From Ignelater luminosus (taxonomy: Eukaryota > Arthropoda > Insecta > Coleoptera > Elateridae): a DNA stretch of 64,000 bases. A program made the position numbers and the translations under genes. The notes under the pieces were generated by a model. The model saw only the letters and a list, made by a program, of their open reading frames with translations. It had not been told where the DNA came from and searched no databases. Position 1 is the stretch's first letter, and each line of letters begins with the position of its first letter. Below are positions 49,100 to 60,783 of the stretch, piece by piece. The stretch is from positions 113,045 to 177,044 of the forward strand of contig VTPC01091312.1 in the NCBI GenBank assembly GCA_011009095.1, written 5' to 3'.

Positions 49100-52000
49100 C
49101 AACAAAGGGATCTTAGTCTTTCTCGATCAACTTTTGCCAGTTTTTGTCTACTGCTTTGACTCAAGAGCACTACATTGAAATGTCCCTTCGCGTACGTTTT
49201 TGGTCGATAGTGATAGTGCACCTATCGTGCACGCAGCTTCTTGATATACAGTTTTACTCACAGGATATTCTACACTCGTTCTGTAAAGATGCCTACATTT
49301 TTCCAGTGATATGCGTCGTGATGGCCGCAACTAGGTGTCCGGCGCTTTATCTTCAATATATGTATGGTCACGTTTAAGCTCGTTTGGCAAGCAGTAAGTA
49401 GTCTTTAAAGCTGGTTTAGAGCCCCCATGATGTCCGTCTAACTTAACTTGCAAGTTATCTTGAAATTGTACCAAATGAGAAAGTGGTCAATTCAGATGGC
49501 TGTCAAACCTCAACTACGTTTCTCATCTTGCTGAATCATTATCAGAAATTGGTTTAAGAATCATACTTGCAATAATAATGTTACTTACTGAATTGTTACG
49601 TCATTTCATGGAAATTTACTACATTTGTCAAACAGTCCTAGTGGGAAAAGAAAACGGAATATATTTGAAACCTTTGCGTTAAAGAAGAGAGGTGTGCTTT
49701 CAATTCAGAGTAGCTGATTGTGGAAATCTTTTTAATCAAAACATGTATATACCTCAAAGACGGGCAATTGGGCTACCTAACTAACTAACTAACCTTCGAG
49801 CAGATATTTAGCCAAACAATTTTTGGCTTATAAGCTGTAAAATATTCAATAGGGTTTTGTCGTTACAGAGCCAATTCGGTCCCAGAAGCCACGTTTGCCC
49901 CTCCCCAGATCTGTATGTATCTATGTATCCCTTTCTATCAATTGTTTGGAAACCTAGCACAAGAGATCTACACCGCCAAGAAAGCACTAGAGACGAAAGG
50001 AATTAATCAACTTGACCACGTGAAGCAACAAAGATATTATAGAAAAGCAAAAAGCTCGAGAAAAAAGAAAGGACAAAATACCTAAATGAATAGTTTTGAA
50101 CGTTTACAAATGCTCTTGTTATTTTATTCCCGCCATTAACTTCTTCTAAACAACAAGAGATACAAACTCAGTTAGATTGGAAAGAAACTGTCCATTTTTA
50201 AGATAGTGTTTTTGATTTTTCTTTCCAAAGAAGAATCTATGATCTACTAGATATGAAAGTAGAATTATGAACAGAAACATACTATTATGCTAAAAAAAAA
50301 GAGGATCAGAGAATCTTATCTCCAATAAGCGAGAATATTTCTCCCCTAGTCTTGTTTTCTTTTGCAAATATAGGAGTATAGAGACATTTTTCCTAGTGAA
50401 TGCAATGCAATAGTAGAAAAAATATAAGTAATGACCCTGTATGTCTAAAAAGGCAAAACCAACTAGACTATAGATTCTTCTTTAATCCTTGTGTTTCTAC
50501 TGAAACCAAAGTGGTTTTAGAACAGTTTATTGTTGAGGCCAAGTAATATAAAATACAAGTTTTGATTAATCTATATTAGAATAGTCGTTACTAATTAATA
50601 ATTATGTTGTACCTGCCATAAACCACAACACTATAGATAGGCAATGTCAACCAAAACATTTAATTGTCGGCCATTGACCACGACATAATTTTATTTTGGA
50701 TTGGCCTTGCTGAAAACCCATTATTAAATTAATTGACGCAATTTATGTTTTTGAACTTTTCTTTATAACGGAAAAATTAATACAAACTGATTTCTTAGAA
50801 AGAAGTCCTTGAATTCTAACTTTCAGATGAGCAAGATTATTTTATAAATTTCTATTCTTCAGGAATAGTTCATAAATTCCTTTCTATTAAAACATTTTTA
50901 AGTAAATACTACTTCATTTTCTATGAGTATTTGTAAATTTTTTACAACTTTTTTGAATGACACATTTAAATTAAAATTTTATTCAATTTATCACGCGAAC
51001 TTATAATAACTATAAAAACCTTTTAGTAAAAGTTTAATGTGTTACACAATAGCTTTTTGCACTATGATTATTATTATACTTGAAATGTCATTTGAAACGG
51101 ATACGAACTATTAGAAATACTCGATACTTTTGCTTAATTATAATCGTCTTAAAATATTTACATCAGTTCCTCAAAATACTTCCTTGTTCATTCTGATTTC
51201 TTTATATGAAAAAAAATCAATTAATGAACATTAATTGTAGCCACAAGCTCACCATTAAATGGGCACGTGTTTCGAGTATTCTGGTGTAACAACTATTTCA
51301 AAAGGAAAAGTGATCTATCTAGGTTCGGTTTTGTTACTCCATTTTCTTATATTACTACCGGTGCAACAGCTGCTGGTTGTAACGTATGTAATCTAGCTAC
51401 ACTGCAATTTCTCTCCTAGGCTGCGACAAATTTTTATATAATTACCAGTTCTTTTTTGGTTCTCCATCTTGCTTTTTTCTGTTTAAGTAGGCAAGTTTCA
51501 AATTTAATATGTGGGCGCCGATTAATGATACAAAAGAAAGGTTACATGTATAACACCTACTTGTGCCGAAATTTAAAACGTTTTTTGTTTACTTAAAAGA
51601 AGAAGAAGGAACAGACCAGTGAACTTTATTAGACTTTTTTTATTAATTTTTTTAATCAATATGTAAATATCTGATAGCTTTGTACATGGCATGATGTTAG
51701 ATTTTAATACAGCAGCAGAACAATCGTTAACACCTTTATGTATATGAACTTACAATAAAGAAATGCAAAAGCGTATAAGATTGTATTATTTATGCTACAT
51801 GACAATAAAATGTATTCAAAAAGCAAGACAAGAACCATTCAAACTCCTACGGATGATTAAATATGGAAAAATGAAATGAATCAACCGCAATTTGCAGGTA
51901 TAAATTAGAACAAATATAGCAAAGAAAATTTATACGCGAATTAAATTTTAGTATGAAAAACATTAATTTTATTTTTTTGTTAAAAGACTGGCCTTAAGTT

Positions 52001-52324
52001 GATGTGTAAGGGCGCATTTTAACAAATTTTAAACACAAATCACGCAACAGGTGGCAGAGTGCTACCTGTTTAGGATATTCAGTGTTGGTTCTCCTTATCT
52101 ATATCTGAACGGTTTCAAAGTCTACGGTTGAGCACCAAAAAGCAATAAACACTTCCTATAAAGATTAACTTAATAACACTTTTATCACACTAATATCATT
52201 GGAGAAAGAAAAAAATTACGATATGAAAAATAGCACGCCTTAATTTACGCTATTGACTTTCTTAGAATACTTACCGAGTTGACAATTATTACAAACAATA
52301 AAGGAGCATGCAATTTGACCGATA
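49100..52324. other. AT-rich non-coding DNA
   Basis: No gene supported beyond possible mariner leftovers at 49100-49330. A small inverted repeat lies at 52046-52070 (see its own entry). Confidence 0.45.
52046..52070 (+). repeat. Short perfect hairpin (11-bp stem, 3-nt loop)
   Basis: AACAGGTGGCA and TGCTACCTGTT pair over 11 positions with one G-U pair, with loop GAG. There is no T-tract after it and no gene beside it. Confidence 0.5.
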
Positions 52325-52333
52325 TGCGAATTA
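52325..52333 (+). repeat. Target-site duplication, left copy, of the MULE element
   Basis: TGCGAATTA, identical to 56166-56174 and directly abutting the two element ends. Confidence 0.93.
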
Positions 52334-52446
52334 CGGTCTAGGACAATTCGCCGCGACTCATTCGCCGCGAACCTTTCGCCGCGAGCTTTTGGCCGCAGCC
52401 ACATTTGCCGCAGACACTTTTCGCCGCAGATTTTTTCGCCGCGGTA
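52334..52446 (+). repeat. MULE left inverted terminus with about seven TTCGCCGC-type units
   Basis: After the terminal 13 bp, seven units of the form (T)TCGCCGC(G/A) or a one-base variant follow, separated by 4-10 bp. This G+C-rich 110 bp is sharply bounded by AT-rich sequence. Confidence 0.88.
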
Positions 52447-53755
52447 ACCATTCACAAATGTAGCATACTGACAATTCCATTTGAAGACTTTTAGTTGAGG
52501 GCAGCGAAGCAAATGCGGACTCGATTTCAACTTCTTAGCAAATATGATATTTAATTTACCACATATTCATATCTACTAAAAACGTCTAGAAAACAAAATC
52601 TAACACAGTCGGTATATTTCAATTTTTTGTGGTATACGTATATAATGCACAATTTTGCTTTAAAAATTTCCGTTGCGCATTTACTCTGCATTAGACACCA
52701 TCTTTACAAAGATTAATTTTAATAAATTTTAATTTGTAAAGCAGTTGTTCTTCTCCATGGTATACGATAACATGCTTAATATATGCTAATAATGTTCTAT
52801 AATTTATTGTTAATGACTATTTGAAGTAATAATAATTTCTTTAGATTCCAGACTACAATTTTGAATGCGGTTGTCTCATATAGTTCCTGTTGCAAATATG
52901 TGATTTTGGGAGAGATAATGCAATATCAATCAGACAATAAGATGAATAAGCAAAATTTTTACTGCCGGTTTCGGATTCACTTTTAACGCTTTTCAACATC
53001 TTTATTATGTGTGGTCACGTTTATTTATTGGAATTTGTATATTTATTGTATAATTTGTCGGCATTCTTTTTTATTGCATTTTGTCGGTAACTTAAAAATT
53101 GCATTCTTGAAGTCATAAAGTATAACGCAAGTAGCATTCGTTCCACATCTGTGGAATTTTCACTATATCCTATTCGAACCCTTAAAATTTAAATTACTTT
53201 ATGGTGTTATTTGTACTAGGTACGTTAATAAATTTTAAAATATTTCTTGTTTCCTATTATTCCGCTAAAAGTCTGTTATTTACAGCCAAACCAAACAAAT
53301 CTCCAGAACTTGCAGCCTCTTTGTCGGTCTAACACCACGGTCTAACTATATTATATTTACGCTAATGGAGTGGACAATTTTTTTAAATTTTTTTGTTAAA
53401 ACATGTGTATTTATATCTCGTCAATGTAACATTACAAAATATTTAGGTTTTTCAATATTATAATGAAGTTGTGCGTCCTTTCTAAGATTTGTTCCCAAAG
53501 ACTTAAAAAATTTTAAGAAAATGTACTTTACTTTTAACTTTATTTTTAATTCACAAGTTTGTTTGCTACTTAGCTAAAGCATTTTAAAAGGGCTGTATTA
53601 ATCAAAAGAAAAATAAGCACACTTGTTTGTACCATACGAGTACACTATGAGACATAATAAAATAAAAAAAAAAGTTTGCGTGTTTTAATAAGCAGAGTGT
53701 AGGAGGGGGATGAGTATTACGGACCTTAAATCTACCTGGTCCTTGATGGTGGTGG

Positions 53756-53764
53756 TATATATAA
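53756..53764 (+). promoter_or_regulatory. TATA box of the MULE transposase gene
   Basis: TATATATAA lies about 60 bp upstream of the ATG at 53825. A start site about 30 bp downstream of it would give a short leader. Confidence 0.5.
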
Positions 53765-53824
53765 CCTTTAAATTTTTTCACAATTTTTCAGTGTAAACTA
53801 GTAGTGTCTGTGAATAATCAAGAA

Positions 53825-55347
53825 ATGGAGAACCAGAAGATTTTAACCAAGAGAAATAAGGAGAAGTTTGCCTCTAATGGATATTTATATATCTTTGATC
53901 GAGAGAGTGCTTGTGCTACTAAAATGTTTTGGCGTTGTGATCAACGAAGTATAAATTGCAAAGCCCGAATTCATACGGAAAATGGTGTAATAGTGAAAGA
54001 AATTAATTCTCATAATCACGATGCTTCTGCAGCAAGAATCGAAGCTGAGGAAGTAATTACGAAGATAAAACTCCGTGCTAATGAGACTTTAGAACCTACA
54101 GCACAATTGATTAATAATTGTGTTGCTAATTTAAGTCAAAGTGCGGAAGTCGCTCTGCCAAAAGTCAGATCTATTAAAAAAATGGTCAGACGAAAAAGAA
54201 ACCAAATTTCAGCAGCCCCAATAAGTTCCACAAGCCTAGAGGAGTTGGAAATTCCGGAAAAATATAAACGGTATGATTGTGGAACCGGAAGTGAAGAAAA
54301 CTTTTTAATTGCAGACAGTGGACCCTCACCTTATCGAATTTTAATTTTTGGAAGACAGAAAAATCTACAAGTAAATTAAATTAAAATATAGAACATATAT
54401 TATGAGGTATTTGCAACATTTATTTTTTTTGACCGCTTCAACTATTGGTAATTATAATATATATTTTATTTTTGCAGATACTACAAGAATCATCTCACTG
54501 GTTTGTCGATGGGACATTTAGATCTGCACCTCAATTGTTCTACCAAGTTTACACTATTTTGGCGAAACGGTATGGAGGTGTACATCCAATTATCTACGCA
54601 CTATTGCCTAATAAACAAAAAAATACATATAAGAAGATGTTAGAAATGCTTCTGGAAATTGAGCCTAGATTAAACCCTAAATTTATTTCGTTCGATTATG
54701 AAATTGCTGCGATAAATACTTTTTCGGAAAAATTTGAGAAATGTAAAATATACGGTTGTTTTTTTCATTTAACCAAAAACTTGAAAAAACAACTAGCGAA
54801 TCTTCATTTACTGCAAAATTACAATTCAGATGGTGATTTTGCACTCAAGTCCAAAATGATCACATCGTTAGCATTTGTGCCAGTGGAGGATTTAGATGAG
54901 GCAATCGATGCATTAGCGGAATATTTGCCTCCCGAACTTCAATCTTTGTTGCAATGGTTTGAAGACAATTATGTTGGACGTCCTAATCGACGAGGTAATG
55001 GACGACGAACACCATTATTTCGTCCTGATTGGTGGTCTGTTTATGAACGAGTTCTTTCCAATTCTCAGAGAACTAACAATTATGCCGAAGCCGCCCATAG
55101 AAGGCTACAGACAGAACTAGGGATGGATCATCCAGTCATTTGGAAATTTATTGATGAATTAAAAAAAATTCAACGGGGACGGGATCTGGCCTTCAAGAAA
55201 CTCGTTTCTGGACAACAGCCAGAAAAGAAGCTCCAGAAATATATTAAACTAGACCAAAATATTAAGGCCATTGTTGAAGATTATGAAAATCGAAATATAA
55301 TTGATTATTTACGAGGGTTGTCACACAATTATCAAATGGCGCCCTAA
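53825..55347 (+). CDS. FLYWCH zinc finger-MULE transposase, two exons, apparently intact
   Basis: The enzyme should cut at the element's inverted ends and join them to target DNA in the nucleus. Exon 1 is 53825-54370 (182 codons). A 107-bp intron follows (54371-54477, GTAAAT...TTTTTGCAG, phase 0). Exon 2 is 54478-55347. The product is 471 residues. Residues ~14-65 form a FLYWCH zinc finger: Cys38 (FWRC), Cys45 (NCKA), His63 and His65 (SHNH). The MULE catalytic domain shows Asp193 (WFVDGTF), Asp255 (SFDYEIA), Cys276-x2-His279 (CFFH) and Glu386 (NNYAEAAH), the DDE triad plus the family's C-H motif. No SWIM finger is seen at the C-terminus. The frame is open a little upstream of the ATG, but the first Met after the TATA box is at 53825. 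The short intron has stop codons in frame, so splicing is needed. It might be a domesticated gene, but the intact element ends argue for a transposon. Confidence 0.9.
54371..54477 (+). other. Intron of the MULE transposase gene (107 bp)
   Basis: GT at 54371 and AG at 54476-54477 with a T-rich tract before the acceptor. Joining gives an uninterrupted phase-0 reading from KNLQ to ILQESSHWF. Unspliced RNA stops three codons into the intron. Confidence 0.85.
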
Positions 55348-55384
55348 ATTCGTTAATAAGTAACGTCAATTGTAATACTTTTAT

Positions 55385-55390
55385 AATAAA
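55385..55390 (+). terminator. Poly(A) signal AATAAA of the MULE transposase gene
   Basis: 38 bases after the stop codon, within an AT-rich 3' region. Confidence 0.6.
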
Positions 55391-56082
55391 TAATCAAATT
55401 TTGAAAATTACTGTGTTTTTTTTAAACAACAAACCTGAACACTTGGCTAATTATTCGACGCTAAAGATTAAGTAAGACTAGAAATAAAGAGATCTAAGAG
55501 TTGTTGTGCACAATTTGTCGTTTATTTAATTTTAACTGCAATTATCAAATATGTTTATTTGTTTTTATTACAAGTGTACGAATAGAAGTATATGCCTAAA
55601 TGAAAGTAAATTTACTACTTACAAACAATAAACAAATTTTGAGTTTTATTGACTAGCATTTTAAAACTTTGCATCTAGTAAACTGTTTCAAATTTCCAAA
55701 TTCGTAAGATATGTAACAATTTGAAATAAAGTTATATTTAATATAATTTGATTTACTCACTATCAAATTTGCATTTTAAATGTAAGTAAGACTTATCTGT
55801 TCTTGTTCTATAAGCTATTAAATGTCGAGAAAACATAAAATTAGCAATCTGTCAAAATGAACTTAGTGCAATACTGCCAAACACAAAAAACGTTTTGTAC
55901 ACCATCCATTTCATATTTTAGTTTGTTAATTACGGATTATGATTTGTAAAATAAACTACTGTCGGCTTACTTTTATAAATTTCACATTAGTTATTACTAT
56001 TATGTGACAAATTAGCAAAAATAAAGCATAATTTCACATTAGTTCAGATAAATATCTCAAAGTAAATACGTTGGAACTTATT

Positions 56083-56165
56083 TGCGGCGAACTGTCCCTG
56101 CGGTGCATGACTCGCGGCGAAACGGGGTCTGCGGCGAATGACTCGCGGCGAAAGGTCCCGGTCCG
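56083..56165 (-). repeat. MULE right inverted terminus with five GCGGCGAA-type units
   Basis: Units read GCGGCGAA, GCGGTGCA, GCGGCGAA, GCGGCGAA and GCGGCGAA, spaced like the outer units of the left end. The outermost 35 bp match the left end at 29 positions. Confidence 0.9.
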
Positions 56166-56174
56166 TGCGAATTA
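56166..56174 (+). repeat. Target-site duplication, right copy, of the MULE element
   Basis: TGCGAATTA, identical to 52325-52333. Confidence 0.93.
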
Positions 56175-57513
56175 ACTTTATGTTTGAAATGTTCAGGAGG
56201 TATCCCTTTAGTATTGCTCAAGGTGATCCCCACTGCATGAAGCCACACATGTACATTTATCTTAATATGTACAAGTACGTGCATGAATGCGAAACACATT
56301 CCTAATTTAATAAGTGGATACATTAAATTCTGTTGTAGCTCACTTTTTCTTAAATCTTTACATTTTAACTACCAATTTAGAGTTTTGATTTTCCACAAAA
56401 ATCCTTTCAGATTTTAGAATTTATCTACAGTAAACAGGATGCCTCTCGTCTTTTGTTTTTGTTTTATTTTATTTTTCCTGATTTTGGTTACTTATTAACT
56501 AATGTCGTATCGTCTAGTATTCCTTTCTTCTATTTCACAAGATCATTATTATGCCTCCTACCTTTTTAGGTGCTCTACATATTGCATGTCATTTGCACAA
56601 TGCTGTTTGATCTATGGTTCTTGTAGTTTCGATGTGTTGTACTTAGGTGATACATTTAATATTTCTTCTGCTGATTGACTAACAATATTAAAGACTATAA
56701 AGTCTCTTCAGGCACAAATCGTATCTTTGAAAGATACAAGAAGAAACTGCCATATCTATAGCATCTAAGCCTACCAAGGTTGTAAGATTTTGATAATATT
56801 ACTAGGCTAGATTCTCATTGGCGATTTTTTTCCCAAATCTAAAGTCTTCAGGCGACTGAATATTTTCAAGGCAAAACTTTGTGTTCTGGTTACTTTCAAC
56901 TTGAAGAATTTTTATAAAACACTTTTATTAGTCGTGCTTAAAGTGCATGTAGTGAATTTTTAATTAATTTACTAGTAGAGTTTGTGATTCAGGAATTTCC
57001 CAGAGGCGCAAGCTTGTGGTTGTGGTTTAGTTGATGCGTGATTTTGTGAAGAACCGACACGTTGTGTTCTTGAGCGTGTGTTGCTTTTTAAGAGACTGTT
57101 TACAAGGCTTTGTTTAAATAAGTAGTGGAAGGAAAATACTCGCAGGATTCCCAAATTTTAAATGACAAGGTCAGACTAAAGGTCTGAAGATTTTTCTGAA
57201 AATGGTCTTGACATTACATTCTCGGAAAATCTTTCTTACATAGTTTATAATTTTAGAGACAGAAGAGAAAATTTTGGTTTGAGATTTTTTGCCACGTCAA
57301 GATTTTTCTTTTACTTATAGAAAATGAAGAATTGCATCTCTGGGTTTGGGTTTTCTCCTTGAGATATGGATTTTAGTTTGAAGGTTTTGGTTATTGAAAG
57401 AGTAGGAGTGCACTGTGAGAATGAAAACCAATTTTTGCACCCAAAAACCTTTTTTCTGGGAACAGTAATTTTTTTAGGAGAAAATTTCTTGTATAACATA
57501 AAAAAACTCATAA
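56175..57513. other. Non-coding DNA; possible upstream exons of the next gene not identified
   Basis: No coding segment with convincing splice sites was found. Short minus-strand frames (56078-56323, 56972-57154, 57311-57511) have no recognisable motif. Confidence 0.4.
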
Positions 57514-58104
57514 AGACAATTTAGCATTTTTTGGAACTTGGATGACGACCGAGACCTACACCGACGGTATGAATTTTATCCTCTGATCGTCTTTTGTTTC
57601 AATACGGTTATCATTTTTGCATCAGTTTTGATTTTTTGTTCCTTTTATCCTGAAGATGACGTTCTTCTGGAGATAATTGAAGGTAATGCATGGAGGATCC
57701 ATTGGTATAAACCGTTTCGATTAAGTACCATGTCAGATATGCACCAGAAAAAAACAATTGAAGACTGCTTGAACGGCACCTGTATTTATACTGTGGCCTA
57801 CATAACAGAAAAATCGATACAATCTTCGTTTCCGAGATTCCCAGTTTTTGGTTTTTGGAGAATGAGGGAAAAAACAAAAGCGAATCGGCTGGCGTTCTTG
57901 AGCCTGAATGTTAAGAAGAGTCGTTTCTATACACATCTCGAATATCAAGATATTCAGGCAATTTGGAAGATTTCCACGAATTTTGAAATTTTCCATCAAG
58001 CCGAACCTGCACGACAACTGTATTTGTTCTTCCCTAAGAACGTGCCTCAGGGCATCTTAAGTATACGCGCCAAATTTTCGTTCTATGATTTGAAATCACT
58101 TTAG
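57514..58104 (+). CDS. Unidentified single-pass membrane protein, probable gene or last exon
   Basis: The frame is open for about 196 codons to TAG at 58102-58104, long for this AT-rich window. It has no ATG before an internal Met at 57730, so the start probably lies in an upstream exon. AATTTAG ending at 57524 is a possible but weak acceptor. After a charged stretch (DDDRDLHRRYEF) comes a hydrophobic segment of about 23 residues (PLIVFCFNTVIIFASVLIFC), which predicts one membrane helix with a short cytosolic N-terminus. About 150 residues follow with one N-glycosylation site (NGT) between two Cys, Trp/Phe-rich patches and a basic region (RMREKTKANR). I recognise no domain. No poly(A) signal is obvious close to the stop. 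It could be a lineage-specific type II membrane protein or a decayed copy that lost its start. Confidence 0.5.
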   Translation, partial: RQFSIFWNLDDDRDLHRRYEFYPLIVFCFNTVIIFASVLIFCSFYPEDDVLLEIIEGNAWRIHWYKPFRLSTMSDMHQKKTIEDCLNGTCIYTVAYITEKSIQSSFPRFPVFGFWRMREKTKANRLAFLSLNVKKSRFYTHLEYQDIQAIWKISTNFEIFHQAEPARQLYLFFPKNVPQGILSIRAKFSFYDLKSL

Positions 58105-58299
58105 CGCGTTCCATTTCTCATATATACTTCCGTTTCATAGACATTGTGCTGGATCATTCTTGTCTTCTTGTCAAACAGTTCCTCTTTTGAAAGTTACTCG
58201 TAGAATTGCTAGTAAGACTTAATAGATGTAGGAGTGATATGTTGCTCTACAAGAGTTGTGATACCAAGCGTCTTACCGTCATGAAATACTAAGTAATGA

Positions 58300-59290
58300 C
58301 TATCGAAAAGTTCAAAGTTCCATTGAATGAGAAGTACAGAATGAATTTAAGGAAGTTGAAGTGAGGTGCCCTACCATACCATGTGAAATTCGACAAAAAA
58401 GAGTTATAGAGGCCGTGTCTGGATCTATTTTAAAATACTACGAAGCGCCTCTGCTAGAAACAATGTAAGATTCAAATGATACACAGGGCTGAAAGACGAC
58501 CAAAACAAAAAGGAAAAGATGACTTTTTGAAATACAGAGAAGAAAAGATCAAAGCAAAATCGATATTTGACAACTTCATGATGCAAACTTCGATGGTTAA
58601 CTCAAAACCAAACAGTTTTTTTTTGCTTTTGTTGCAGATTTTTTAAAAACAGTTAACCAAAAGCTGCAATATACAGCTTTGTAAGTGGTTTTGAAATGTA
58701 AAGTCCCTAAGCATTAGGCATCTGAGTATCTGCCCGGTTTAGAAATAATTAAGAATTTCAGTGACGGATCTAAAACTTCAAGTAATTGATAAAATCCATC
58801 AAAAGTAAATAGTTAGAGAAAGAAACATATACATAAATTGTCTTCTGGACTTCATTATGTTTTTTGCCAAACAAGACCTTTCTTTCTGTTGTCAAGAGAG
58901 TATACCACTAACAGCAAAAGAAAATTTCTTGGAATTGGTAAAATTACCTTCAAGTTCCAGTTCAGCATTGAAAACAGATTTTGTAAAAATTAAGGGATGA
59001 ATATTGATATTACTAGAAATCCCAAATGAATTAATTCATGTAAATATTGAAAAAGAAAAATACTTTGGAATTCTTCCATATTGAAATGTTAGTGTAGAAA
59101 TAGAAAGAATTTGCAAGTAACTTATAGTGATAGATTGAACAGAAATCTTTGCCGTGGTCAAGGATGTAACAATACTTCATCAATGGTAAATACCGTAGAG
59201 TATATGTATCGCAGTGAAAAGATTATTCCAAAAAGAAGGAGCGCTCGTTATGAAGCTTGGAAAGTATACAAACAAATTTCGAAAAAATAA
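58300..59290 (+). other. Possible decayed coding stretch, unknown
   Basis: Coding-like segments occur in order on the plus strand but in changing frames and with stops. They include VRCPTIPCEIRQKRVIEAVS near 58360, ERRPKQKGKDDFLKYREEK near 58490, LILLEIPNELIHVNIEKEKY near 59010, and NLCRGQGCNNTSSMVNTVEY followed by IPKRRSARYEAWKVYK to a TAA near 59290. They could be one dead gene or transposon. I do not recognise it, and chance reading of A-rich DNA is possible. Confidence 0.25.
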
Positions 59291-60383
59291 TGTCGACCTT
59301 TAAAGCGCTGTGCAACTCAAAAAGAAAACATAGACATTAGAAAATCAATTCAGATTTTGCTCTCTGCTGAGTACCATTTTTCTTCTGGACCATCTTTTTC
59401 CTGGTGTGAAGTTTGATTTATTTGGATGAGATTAATTAAACACAAGACTATTCACAAACAACTTGAACAATACACTAAGAGTCTCCTAGTTTTGTTTTTA
59501 AAACTTATTTAAAATTAGACTTTTATGAACCTCTATCAAACTTATGCTCGTGTTTGCTTCATGCAAAACAATTTCTTCAAAATTAAGATTGATAAAAATT
59601 GTGTAGTAAATCTAATTAGACTGCCGATTAAACATGAATATAATGAAGATACAATAAAAAATAATATACACGTGAACAAATGCATTTTAGAAATACGTTC
59701 AGAGAAAGTAGGCAATGTTTTATAAAAGTTTATTTTAGAAATTGCCTTGGAAATCTAAGTGATGTTTCTGCAGAGAAAATGGTGTTAATCAGAAAATTTT
59801 TTACTTAACATTATTCAACTTGAATTTATTTACGATCATTTTCCTAAAATGTCAGAAATAACAACATTAAAGCTTACATAACTGCCCTAACTTCTCGTAC
59901 GCTGTAATTATGTATTTGCCCCATAACAACTTGACTGTACAGTTAATTAAATGAAGGATAAACGACCCCATTATATGTCTCTTGATTATTGCACTAGTAA
60001 TCAAAGCCTGTCTTGCAATGATTCTAATTATAAAATAATACATTATGTTCGATTTAGAAAGTGCAACAGTTGGTTGGTAAATCTCTAAATCCATTGAATT
60101 TTAACACACAAATCAACCTAACCGCATTATCTATTATGCGTATTTTTTTGACGCATGGCGCGCCAATTCGTTCTTATTTCAAAATGGTTAGTATACATCC
60201 GCCCTTTTCTAAGAAAAGAATCTAAAGTCACAATCGGTTTTTAGGAAATCTTGGAACCAGACAGTCTCAAAATCTAAAATGGCTTATTTCCGTTTACATG
60301 TTCTACAACTTAAAATCTCTTTTACCGTGACAACAGTCATAAATTATCTTAAAAGCAAATATTTATGACGTGGAACATTTTTT
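59291..60383. other. AT-rich non-coding DNA up to an assembly gap
   Basis: Short frames at 59525-59725 (plus) and 59867-60094 (minus) have no supporting features. Confidence 0.5.
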
Positions 60384-60783
60384 NNNNNNNNNNNNNNNNN
60401 NNNNNNNNNNNNNNNNNNNNNNNNNNNNNNNNNNNNNNNNNNNNNNNNNNNNNNNNNNNNNNNNNNNNNNNNNNNNNNNNNNNNNNNNNNNNNNNNNNNN
60501 NNNNNNNNNNNNNNNNNNNNNNNNNNNNNNNNNNNNNNNNNNNNNNNNNNNNNNNNNNNNNNNNNNNNNNNNNNNNNNNNNNNNNNNNNNNNNNNNNNNN
60601 NNNNNNNNNNNNNNNNNNNNNNNNNNNNNNNNNNNNNNNNNNNNNNNNNNNNNNNNNNNNNNNNNNNNNNNNNNNNNNNNNNNNNNNNNNNNNNNNNNNN
60701 NNNNNNNNNNNNNNNNNNNNNNNNNNNNNNNNNNNNNNNNNNNNNNNNNNNNNNNNNNNNNNNNNNNNNNNNNNNNNNNNNNN
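60384..60783. other. Assembly gap (400 N)
   Basis: Run of 400 N. Open frames across it are meaningless. Confidence 0.99.

Larger units (their letters stand above)
52334..56165 (+). mobile_element. Complete MULE (Mutator-like) DNA transposon, 3,832 bp
   Basis: The element is bounded by identical 9-bp duplications (TGCGAATTA). Its ends start CGGTCTAGGACAATTCGCCG and, in reverse complement, CGGACCGGGACCTTTCGCCG. By my count 29 of the first 35 positions agree. Both ends continue into arrays of a GCGGCGAA-type octamer. Inside is one plus-strand gene of two exons encoding a FLYWCH-MULE transposase with no stop or frameshift. About 1.4 kb of AT-rich non-coding DNA precedes the gene and about 0.7 kb follows. 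The 9-bp duplication and DDE transposase are typical of the Mutator superfamily. An intact gene with intact ends suggests a recent, possibly autonomous copy. Confidence 0.92.

Noticed and set aside
57611..58017. Minus-strand ORFs opposite the membrane-protein candidate
   Set aside because: Antisense shadows; the plus frame is longer and has ordered features.
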